60,000 bases of DNA from Acanthaster planci (lineage: Eukaryota > Echinodermata > Asteroidea > Valvatida > Acanthasteridae). A program made the position numbers and the translations under genes. The DNA lies in contig NW_019091356.1 in assembly GCF_001949145.1 (NCBI RefSeq), positions 4,367,211 to 4,427,210 of the forward strand, read 5' to 3'. The notes under the pieces are model-generated. The model saw nothing but the letters and a program-made list of their open reading frames with translations. It was not told the origin of the DNA and made no database searches. Below, piece after piece: positions 22,539 through 34,500 of the stretch (its first letter is position 1; every line of letters starts with the position of its first letter).

Positions 22539-25500
22539 ATGTGTGCAGCAACAACCAATGGGGGCAGTAGCCCAGGTCAGCTCAGTCCGGGAGTCAGCCC
22601 TTTGGGAAGTGGTCGCAAACGGACCACCAACAGAGCCTATAAGGCAGAGGACCAGGCACTGTCAGATATCACACAAGAGGTAAGCACTGATTTCACTGGT
22701 TTCCACATTCAAAAGTCCCTGCTGGCAGTATGTTAAGAAAAACCTATATTTTTCAAGAAAATTTCCTCATGTAAAAGACCAGTTCCCCTCTTTTTTGGCC
22801 CTCTTCTGTCCTATTTAACCCTAACCCCCTAGGCTCTTGCACTAGGAAGCATACTGAACCTCACTGCTGTTGGAGTATGGCAGGTTTTGGGCAGTTAGGG
22901 TTAACCTGATTTACAGGTTAGTTTCATTGGTGCAATTTTAAAGCATATTTTGACAGTTTGTTTTATGCTAATGTGTATCTTCATATTCATGAGAAAACAA
23001 TTGATGTTCTTGCCAGGAAAATGAAGTATTCAGCTATTCCAGCAGGAAAAAAAATCCCAGAATTTTGTGAGATTTTGCTGTAAATTTCCTTATATTCGAT
23101 CAAGTTTTTGACATGTAAATAAGCAGTTGTACATGTATTTGTTTTCAACATTTTCAGGTAGCAAATTTTAATTTACGGTGTCCTCCCAAGACGGCAAAGC
23201 ATGCACTACCCTCAGTTGTCCTGAAACATGTACCCGTAGACAATTTTAATGAAAGAAATGCACTTTTGTGTACGCCATCAATGTGTACATGAGAAAAACT
23301 CCTCACATCATTTGCACATGTACGCTTTTGACGAAAGCCTCTTTGCATTTTTGGATGAAATTTTATAATCCTCTGAGTTAGAGTTTGTTAACTTTCCATA
23401 TCTCATACATGCGAGAAGGAATGAGTCATGAGGATGTAACAGTAGGCTAACATTTGCAATATTCATGTCCTTTTATACATCTTGTCCAGCAATCCAATTA
23501 TGTAGGGGGGGCCTACATGTAGTATTTATGAGTGTCTTCTTGGATGAGCAGATGCCATACAGTCTCTGCATCCTACTGCAGCAAGGTGTCAAGAAATGCC
23601 AACCAGGGGGAGAGGATCCAGCATAAATTGACACCTTGCCGTCCTTGATTACAGAGCAATGGAAAATGAATTGTGGTTCAGAATTTAATATCAGTCTGTG
23701 GTTATGGATGGTACATGGTAAAAAAGGAAGTCATGGCTTTACAAATGTTCAAATACATGTATGAATTGTTTTATTCATTGTACACGAACAGTACATGGTT
23801 CATTCAATGTGTGGAGGCCATCTTCTTTTTTTTTTTTAAGTTCCTCTTTTTAATTGATGTTTCATTGGGTACATTGCAATCTTGACCTCAGTCACTTGTA
23901 AATCTTCATGTCTACATGTTTGACGGTGAAACTGTTCATCCCAATCATTATTGAGTACTCTCTAATTCAAGGCTTATTGTATTCGACCCACATTTTTTCC
24001 TATCTCAATTTTTTTTTCCCTTCTTCAAGGCGGAAGCTCGACTGGCCAAAAAGCGTCAAGCGAGGGCTGAAGCTCGATCCATTCGAATGCGGGAGCTTGA
24101 GAAAATGCAAAAAGAGGTAATTATCTCGGCAAACTTCCCACCAATCACACTTAAGTTGAAGCAAATTGTCCTCCAAATCCATTTCTTTGTGAAGAAACAT
24201 CTTTTGAATGAACAAAGTTTTGTATCCATTTTCAGGCCGAGGAGCAGATGGACAAGGAATATGAGCAACAAAAAGAAGAAAAGAAAAGCGTAAGTTGCCA
24301 CTAGGAACTCTGACCTCTGACCTATTTCCTAGGGTGTGTCTGTGTTGTAGTCATGAATATAATGTGAAGCCAAGAAGATCAGTTGCTATTTAAGCATTAG
24401 GCAGACCCACATACCATACTACATGAACGCCTCAGTTTTTCTAAATTTAGAAGTTGGAACTTCATTTGTTGTCGTTTGCTCTTGTCATTTAGAACAAACT
24501 TTCTGTAATCAAATATGTCATCTTTCTTTTTTAGTGGAGTGAAAATGTTGAGTTTGTAATTTACACCTAGTCCTGCCTATGTACATGTAGAGATGTTTAT
24601 GGAGAGTGGAACATTCCACCGGTTTGCTGTACATGTAGAATTGGTTTATAGACTTGAGATGGGATTCATGCTTATTTTCCTTCTTATTACACGTTGCTCA
24701 CCCATTTGGGACACGTTTGTAGCACCGACTAAGATTCATGGTAAATCAGCATGTGGTCAGGCTATTTTGTCCAGTGACTTTGTGTCTAGTTCACCATCAA
24801 CCATGAATGTATTTATTCAATATCTGCCCACTGCATGTCCATGCATGTACTTGTGCCTATTTGCTCTGTGGTGACTGTTGTATCCATTGCCATTTTGCTG
24901 TGATCCACATTTTGTTCAGCCTTCCTGTGAATGGTTGTCTCTCAATTTGAAGTCTAAAGTAAATACATGTGTACATGTGTGTGTGTTTGTGATTCATTCA
25001 CTTCCGAGAGATAAGTGCCATTTGTGTCTCGGTCTTTTACTTAAAGCAACGACATTCAAACTATTTCCAAGAAACAGAGAAAACAATAAAACTGAACCAT
25101 GACATGTACACTTATTTTTTTAGTTTCTCGAAGGAGTGTCACTGAATAAGTCACATGATCCAAGCAGATAGAATGTCCGATGTAGATCACATGCATAAGA
25201 GTAGCATCCTCCCTGTCTGGTGCATGTGTAAATATTTCTGTAACCTAATCAAGGCCAAGGGAAATCCCAGTGTGATTTTTTTTGATTTCCTTGTCCCTCC
25301 TTGACCAGCATGGATTTTAGACTGAATGGAACCCTGTTGTCATTATGTCTGTGTAGTTCCGTTTGGTCTGTCGTCACTTTGGTTGAGTCTTGCCGGTCAG
25401 TGATTGTTTCTTGACTTTCTATCCCCAGTCTTAGAGTTGATCCAGTCTGAGTCTTGTATGCTTCATCATCAATAATCTTGGCTCCTTTAGCCTGTCTGCA

Positions 25501-28500
25501 TGCTCTTACTGTACATGTATATTGTAGGCACATGTACATGTGAAGCCTGGTTTCTATATGGTCGTTTGTAATGCAGACAGTCCGCAAGGCATCAAGATGC
25601 AGACAGTTGTGGAAGAAATGTGGCACGATGTCATTCCACCCAAAAATTAAACAAAATAGCGCCCAAACTCAGAAAATGTTCTCCCAAAATGCCATTTTTA
25701 GGTGGCATTGTTTCCTCTTGAGGCCAAACTGATACTCCAGTTTGATTTAATTTGTTAATGGTCAGGTATTTTGTTGACGACTGAGGCTTCATATACTAGT
25801 AGCAAGGAGAAAATGAGTGAAAGTGAGAGAAACATCGTACACCTGTCATGCCAGCGTGTGTTTGTATAGGCCTACTCAGCTACTCGGTGCAGACAATCAG
25901 TAAAATTGAACCAGTCTCAACTTTGCCAATCCGTTCGGGGCTGGCTTGCATTATCGGCGATAGTTCCATTTGACATGTTTCCATACATGTACCGGTATGT
26001 CTGCCTTGCAGTTTGCATCTTGACGCCATTGTTTTCTGCATTTCTAACGTGGATATGGAAATCAGGCTTAACAGTTCCCTTCCTGAATCTATCAAAATCC
26101 AACGCTGTCAAAACCTGATGGCTTGCTCTTCCAAGCACCAGGCTGTATCCAAATCCTTGTCATTAATAATGCGGACCTCTTTTAAGATGCACGTACATGG
26201 AATTAGTTCATCCTAATCATACCTCATCAGGTGTGGGATTCAGCCGGCTTTAAAACATCGGAGGGTTGTTGAATAGAGCAGTTAAAGTCCATGTTTCAGG
26301 CCTCATTATATGATGTCATACTGTACATGTAATGTAAATGCGCATATTTAATTCAGCCAATCAACAGCATTGCAGCCTCTGCATTTTGGACATCCATGTA
26401 CATCGTTAGTGTTTCGATAAATGAATTTTACAATGCTGATCTTTACATGTACATATAGTTGGGTTATTCTGTAAGTTGGGCGTCCAAATTGTGACATTTT
26501 CCGTCCCACTTACCTCTGACATGTATAGCATCTGATATGTTTGATAAGGGATGTATCACTGAAATTGATTTCAAACCATTATTTGTTTGACGGGTGATTT
26601 TCAGTACTTACTCAATCTTTCAATTAAATAATGAGTTCTAAACATTAAAAATCACATGCCAGGCATAACGGACAGGAAAAAAAATTGGACCCCAAATTTA
26701 AAGAATGACCCAGTTCCCCGTGCATTGACCTGCTTCTATTTTTGACGGACATGTGCATGTATTGTGTATTTGTGTTGCAAGTCTTGTATGAATGGGATTT
26801 GATTTCCACACATAATGCATAGTAATTGATCATGCTTACATTGTCCTGAATGTCAGCCTAATGAAGTGATGGCATACCTTCATTAAGTCCTGCTGTATGT
26901 ACATGGTTTGCTTCCATAAAAATAACTTTTGCCTTATTTTTTCTGTAAGGCTTAATCTAGATTTATAAAGGGCATCAATTCAACACCACTGTTTTTGGTT
27001 CATTGGTTTACACCGACCGTGTTAATAAGCCTTAGTATACATGTAGGATTGATGGAGTTTGTTTCTGCTACGTGTACATTAGTTTTGAACATAAAGATTT
27101 GGGGTGAATACCAGAGCTATCTTTGTTTGGTTGTGTCTGAGGTAAAGTCTACCCAGTAAACATTGTGTAGCTATTTACATGACCTGCTTGTGAACACCAA
27201 TTGGTGATAACAGGTTAAGTGTGAATAGATGCAAGTCGGCAAAGTGTGACCTGGGCCTGAATCTATTCTGCACCTGCAGACATCTACGTTGTATGCATAT
27301 GTGCCAGTGGGTGCCCATGCATGAATGAGAAATTTAGTCTCAATTTTTGGTACTTTTACGCTCCTCAATTTTGTAAGGACTCGTGAGATGAGAGAATTTG
27401 TACCATAACCCAAACCAATCCTGATCCTGTAAATTCCAGTACTGGATTTCATGGGATTCTGATGGATGTTGGCTGTGGTCCCAGACGCATCGGAATAGGA
27501 ATTGATTTCCAAACCTGTCTTTTTATCAAAGATCGTATAGCGCCAAAGGCGCAAGATGGATAACTCTGCCCAAAAGATGTAATTACCATGGGCGCCATTT
27601 GAGCAAGCAACGCGCCTATGCAGTTTACAGTAATGCTTGGGCGCAGGCTCACTAGGTGCACATGCCTGCCACTGCGCCTGTTCATTAATATGCATTGCAC
27701 AGGCGTATCGCTTGCTCAAATGGCGCCTATGCGATCACAACGTTTTACGTATATTCACGGTGACGTTTGCCATTTTGCGCTGCTTCGCGGTGCTATACGA
27801 TCTTTGCTTTTGATTAAGTTGCCATGAGGCAGCAACATGGTTTGTATTTCAGTTGGAGCCGGGTGTCTTTTCACAAAGAATTAGCCCATGGGTTAGTTAC
27901 ATGTGTGCCAAAGCATTTGCGACGCATGGTGGGTTTCATTCTGTGAGTTACCAGGAGTTTTACATTTAAGGTCCAACTTGTGGTAGTTAGCTTACCATCA
28001 TTAGCCATGGATATTTTTATTGAGTCTGGAATTTATTTATAACCAACGCAGTCGTGTGTATTTAATGCCGTAATGGTTTCTCAAGAAAATTGGAAACTGT
28101 TTGTGACATTTTGATGCACAAGTTTTGTTGACTTAATAGGTGGCCATGTAACTGCATGTACATGTATATGGTCAGATAATATTTTGCCTGTCTCTGTCAT
28201 TTGGCCAACAATATTCAATTTCACAGAGAGTCATACAGACATGTAATTGTCACAAGGACTGATAATCAGGAAAAAGGTGTGGCAACTATAAAATACAAAT
28301 ACGTTTTTAGAAATAATATTCACTGTGACACTGGGTATGTTTAGGAAACACTTGGTATAAGGGATATCCTGACTGGCACAGTGCCAATAGGAAATTGAAT
28401 TTAATGAACCTAATTCAGTTTTACTGTGATAGCACCTTAAATAGACTTGTGATAAATCTAAGTGAGATGATTTTAAACAAAACTGCCAGACCACAGATAA

Positions 28501-31500
28501 ACAGGCAAGGAGTTGTCCAACTAGTGAGTGGAACTCATGGCTGTTAAAGGTGAGACTTTTGGTATCAGTGGTCCTATCAAACCTACACATGTTCAGTGGC
28601 TCACTGGTTGAAGTGCCTGTGCTATGAGGTACATGTAAGAGGTACCTGTATGCTGGTTCACACTTGCCCTAGCCTGGCAGTGTCCAAACCAACAGGCTAT
28701 GGCTTACAGTAATGAACAAATCTATGGGAAGTTCTATCCATATGTAGCTTCTATAGGTGTATGTGCACTGATTGCTAGTTGTAGCCATGACTTTAAGCAG
28801 ACATGGCCTAAGAAGGCAATACCTGTGCTGTACAAATGCAGTACATGTACATTTAGCACTACAATAAAAGCATGATTTCTCACAACACTCACCATGCACA
28901 GCATGACATAAAAAGCCAAACTCCCTTCAGGCTCAGGTAAAACTTTTAAGCTGGCTTAAACTACTATGTCTTGCAAGCACATTCATGGTCTTGTGTGTTT
29001 GATTCCAATTTTGATTCCCCAGAAATCCAGCAGTGTGATCCCCCCCGTTGTGCCCAATTCTAGCGGGGGAAGCTCATCGCGAAGAGGAAGTACCGATTCC
29101 ATCGAGTTTGAATCAGTAGCACTCAAGGTAAGAGTTAACAATCCCATTCACCAGTCAAGGCAAATTGCTGATTCTAGTTCTTTCTTCCTTTTGTTTTTTT
29201 TTGGCAAGTGATTCTTACAGTCAAGGTCCCCTGTGAGAAAGTCTCCTGGCCGTACATGAATTTATTGCATGGTGAAAGAAATTCAGTTTTGCATAGTTGA
29301 AATCCTGTCAAACCTTCAAAATGATTAAATTTGAAAATAAAATGACATCCATTATATTTGACCAAGATGTGTGAAATGTTTTGCAATTGATTGCTGATGA
29401 AATGATGGCAGATGTTATCTTGTTGGCATGTACTTGACAGACATTGAAACCGAACATTAGTATTAGGAATGGACTAAAGCAGTCCAGAATTGTCACTGTA
29501 TCTAAATGCCAACGTAAGGTCGTTATTCTTTTCTGTCCATCAAGCAGGACTGATATACTTTGCTTTACAAAATTAGTTCTTGACACTGTAAACAAAGCCA
29601 ATTTGCCTCATTTCAATTTATTTTCTACTTTTTTCAGTTCACTGCTGCTCTGAACAGTTATGTTTGCTGTCAAGTTTAGAAAGTTTGAACCAGGGTTTAA
29701 TGCTTTTATTAAAGGTATTGTACATTAAGTGTCAATTGTGAAGCCAAAATATGAAAAGGAACAAGTGAAATGCAGGTTTAATTTGCACGTTAAATTATGG
29801 CAGGTGTTTCTTTTAAGGAATAGGAAACTTGTGGCAAGTTTTTACTGTTGAAGTTACCCTTAATGACTTTTCCTCATGTTGGTACTGGCAAACAGGTCAC
29901 GTTGCCATTTGAAAAGTTGATTTTCATGTGAGAAGAAAATCAATGGCTTTGCCAACAAAGGTTGCTGATACATGTACGTGCTAAATCAGACGGCACGTTT
30001 TTCCTTGCCCCGAACCAAAAGTCCCGAGACATGTTTTCAGTGACATGTATATGTATGTATGATAAACAACCTTGTTAACATTGTGCAGAAAGGCTAGATA
30101 AATCTGAATGGTTAACCTTGTACGTGTCAAGAGTTGTAAGAGAGTTGCTTGTAGACGTTGATGAAATAGTTATTTGCTGACACTGTCGATGAAAACTTAC
30201 CATTTTGAGAGAAGAAAGTTGACTATCTGTTCATGTTTTTTCAGTAATGTAAGTCTGCAGTATTTAGTAGACATTGAATGCTCAGTAGATGGGATGAGAT
30301 TTTCTATGAAACATGCTTAGGGGAAGTAAGTTGAGACAAGTGGTGGTCAGTTTAACCACAGTCTTGGGAGACTTTGGAGGATCCAGAATACTTAACCCTA
30401 ACACTCCTCAATCCTTCACCTGTTGGAGGATTGAGGACTGTTAGGGTTAATACATGTATAGGTGCCATTTTGTGACAACAGCTGACTTACGTTCTGAGTC
30501 AGGTAAGTAAAGGTTGTGATAGAGGACAGAGGTTGTGACCTGACCTTACACCTTGGACATGGATGGATGGCAGACCCAAGTTGGTGGTATTCTGCATGTA
30601 ATGGAGTATTTATGCTTGGATTGCATGTAGGGATCCTTGCCTTCTCCTGTGGGATGCATGCATTTCTGGAAATTAAATGGTGCTTAATGAAAATCAAAAA
30701 TACTTTTCGTACATGTGTTATAATTCTTCCAAAATTTTGAGGATGACACCTGGCATTGTAAACATAATTCACATCTTCATAACGTGTCTTTAATTGGAAC
30801 ATTTCGTTACTGTACTTTTTCTCACAATCTTACAAATTTCTTTACTAATTTGAAAATTCAGTGTTGTAGTGGGTTTCAAATTCATTTTCAGTGGCCCGAT
30901 TCTCTTGTTTTATGCGAGAGTCAGTTTTGCTCAGTTCAGTCCGTTCAGCCCCATCCCAGTCAAAGCTTGGTCCTACATGTAAGTCCAGAATTCAGCATAA
31001 AACTGTCTCTGCCTTGATATATTCGACAGAGTGAGGCAGCCGCCCCACCGGCTGAGGAAGAACCCAGCCCAAAGGAATTGGTACGTTGTCCAACGACACA
31101 AACTCTGCACTCCACTCAGTTTCATCATTTTATTCATTTGGATTTTTTTCCTTAATTTTGATTGGTTTAAAGTATACTAATGACACCCGCTTCTTAACCA
31201 ATCAGTGCGCTTCTAGCTTGCTCCTTTTCCTCCTTCCAGCAGTAGGTGGATTTTTAGTGCTTAACAGCCAAGGGATTTTTGAACATGTAGTTTAAGCAAA
31301 GAGGTTTGGTCAAACTGTTGAGTTAAAGTTTTCTTACATGTATAGATGTGTGTTACAATGTAATTTACATGTATCATTTCTGCTGTGATCAGTAGTGCCA
31401 AAGGCATCTGTGTGAGCCTTTGTAAGCTCTGAATAAACATGATTATTTATTTTTCAATCTAGTGGTTCGTAAGATTCAACAATCCTGGTTCAACTTGTGA

Positions 31501-34500
31501 CTCAACTTTGTGAGGAGTTTGGGTTTGACAAGACTAGTACTCACTGGTAGAGTGTGTAGTGCTGAGCTTCATGTAGAGTGGACATGCTGGTCTGCGTGTA
31601 CACCTGTACTTCTGGTCGTTCAGCTTAGAAACAAAACTGGCTGTTGTACAGCTCCCCAATGACTCAAGTCGATGACTCAAGTCCAACTTGAGTTGTTACG
31701 TTTAAATGACTCAATTTCACTCAAGTCACAAAATTTAGTGACTTGTAATAACCCTGCAACCCCTCAAATGGACATTGAAGTGTTCAGCCTTATTGGCACT
31801 GTGCCACCTTTCCCCCAACCCTTCCCCTCACCCTTCCCCTCACCCTTCCCCTCACCCTTCCCCTCACCCCGTTTGCCTTTATCCCCTCACCCCATATTCC
31901 TTCATCCACCCTTCATACATGTACGTACCTTCCCTTCCCTGGTGCTCAAGCTACAGTATGTGGGGCACATCATTTGACTTAACTTCAACACTGTCTTGTG
32001 AGTTCCAGGAAAATAAGGCAGGCAAACCTAACCCGCTGTAACCTACATGTAGGATATGTTTGTAACTTAAGGTACAACTTTAACCTAAGACACACCACAT
32101 TCTTAGACATCTGTTCTTTTTGGAGTCTCTTGACAGAGTGGACTTGATTGAACTCGGAACCGCCATGTTTTTTTCTCTGCACTTCAGTTATTCCCTGGTA
32201 CATGTACCTCGCAACATGACAGCTTTTTATTTGAGTTCTCGGTATTTGTTCCAACAAAGCCTCAGGGTGAAATGTTAAAGCTGCAGAACAGAATGTCCAA
32301 TATGACCTTGCTTAAAGGTTCCTGTAGAACATGTNNNNNNNNNNNNNNNNNNNNNNNNNNNNNNNNNNNNNNNNNNNNNNNNNNNNNNNNNNNNNNNNNN
32401 NNNNNNNNNNNNNNNNNNNNNNNNNNNNNNNNNNNNNNNNNNNNNNNNNNNNNNNNNNNNNNNNNNNNNNNNNNNNNNNNNNNNNNNNNNNNNNNNNNNN
32501 NNNNNNNNNNNNNNNNNNNNNNNNNNNNNNNNNNNNNNNNNNNNNNNNNNNNNNNNNNNNNNNNNNNNNNNNNNNNNNNNNNNNNNNNNNNNNNNNNNNN
32601 NNNNNNNNNNNNNNNNNNNNNNNNNNNNNNNNNNNNNNNNNNNNNNNNNNNNNNNNNNNNNNNNNNNNNNNNNNNNNNNNNNNNNNNNNNNNNNNNNNNN
32701 NNNNNNNNNNNNNNNNNNNNNNNNNNNNNNNNNNNNNNNNNNNNNNNNNNNNNNNNNNNNNNNNNNNNNNNNNNNNNNNNNNNNNNNNNNNNNNNNNNNN
32801 NNNNNNNNNNNNNNNNNNNNNNNNNNNNNNNNNNNNNNNNNNNNNNNNNNNNNNNNNNNNNNNNNNNNNNNNNNNNNNNNNNNNNNNNNNNNNNNNNNNN
32901 NNNNNNNNNNNNNNNNNNNNNNNNNNNNNNNNNNNNNNNNNNNNNNNNNNNNNNNNNNNNNNNNNNNNNNNNNNNNNNNNNNNNNNNNNNNNNNNNNNNN
33001 NNNNNNNNNNNNNNNNNNNNNNNNNNNNNNNNNNNNNNNNNNNNNNNNNNNNNNNNNNNNNNNNNNNNNNNNNNNNNNNNNNNNNNNNNNNNNNNNNNNN
33101 NNNNNNNNNNNNNNNNNNNNNNNNNNNNNNNNNNNNNNNNNNNNNNNGTACATGTAGGCCATTCATCAGCAGTTGTTTCTTCTCAGTTTCTGTGTAGAAG
33201 TTCATATTTTAACAGTTTATTTCCTTATAGCTTTAATCTACAACGTACACATGTAGTTTACTGATTATATGTGCGGTGTCTGCTAGTCTTCATTCCAGTA
33301 GCTTCTCGGGGCTTTCCTCGGATTCCTCCAGATTCCCATGAGTGTGTAGTTCAACACTGAGCACAGTTCCAATTTCATGTAGTAAGGCATTCCACCGTTT
33401 CTAGGAAAATTGTGTTTTTATTAATTACCATGTAAAGCCAGCAAGAAAGGCTTGCACGTACATGCAGTCATGTCATACATGTAGAGCACAGTGTGTGTAT
33501 ATTTGGAGTTGTAAAACAGTCTTAGTGAATTCTAAATCCTGGACGTTTCACAGGTAATGAAGACATGATTGACTATGTCAGTTCACCTGTTAACCCCAAG
33601 AGCTAAGCCCAAATATAGTCTTTATTGTACAAGTGCCAAGGTTTATTCTCCTTTACCTCCTAGCATGGGGAATGTCTTGTTTGGGTACAGCTCCCTTAAG
33701 AACCTGGACCACAAAGTAAAGAGTTTGAATGGATTGGATTGGTGTGTGCCCCAGTTAGAAGAAGCAGTATTTTGCTGTACCATCCCTGAATGTTGCAGTG
33801 AATGTTTAGGAAGACCCCTGAACAGAGTGGTGCTAACCAATACAAATGAATGCCAAGGTTTGCCGGGGCTGTTCCAAAGTTACAGTTATGTACTCTTTTT
33901 TGGTTGGAGTTGACAGGTAGGTAACAAGTGCTATGATCAGAGCTGTGAAGGATTTCTTTTTAATGTTTGATTGTTTTGCTTCTAGAGCTGTAACAGGTGT
34001 AGATTTGATTTGCTTGATATGGAAGCATCAGGTTGTTTTTGGTTAGTAAAGGCAGCCTTTGACAGGCAACATTAACAGGTTGCTTTTAACCCAAAGTGTT
34101 TGCAAATGAGAGAGTAGTTGGAGCTAATACCTTGCATATTTGATGCAATCTTAACCATTCATTTCTCATCCCAGGCTTTGTCGCCTGGGAGAAGCACAAC
34201 ATGCCTGTGATGAATAATAATAAGCTTTATGAATATTCATCATATGAATACTCATTTTTGAGTGTGTCCCTTTCCCGTAGGAGGCCATTGCTGACTTGGA
34301 GGAAAAGTACAAGAAGGCTATGATGAACAATGCACAACTTGATAATGAGAAGGCGACCTTGATATTTGAGGTGGACATGTTGAAGGACCGTCAGGAGGAA
34401 TTAGAAGAAGCTATGCTGGAAGTACAGAGGGAAGCTAGGGATAAACACAGGGTAGGTGAAGCTGGAACCTCATTGGTTAATGGTAGAATCTCATTATTAA

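Noticed and set aside
22816-22922. Internal telomere repeat (TTAACCCTAAC)
   Set aside because: Only one or two units on each side and in opposite orientation; it is better described as a loose inverted repeat.
27171-27719. 182-codon - strand open frame
   Set aside because: It crosses a palindromic MITE and intron sequence with no protein-like composition.
32272-33264. Open frames of about 290-330 codons
   Set aside because: They consist almost wholly of N from the assembly gap.
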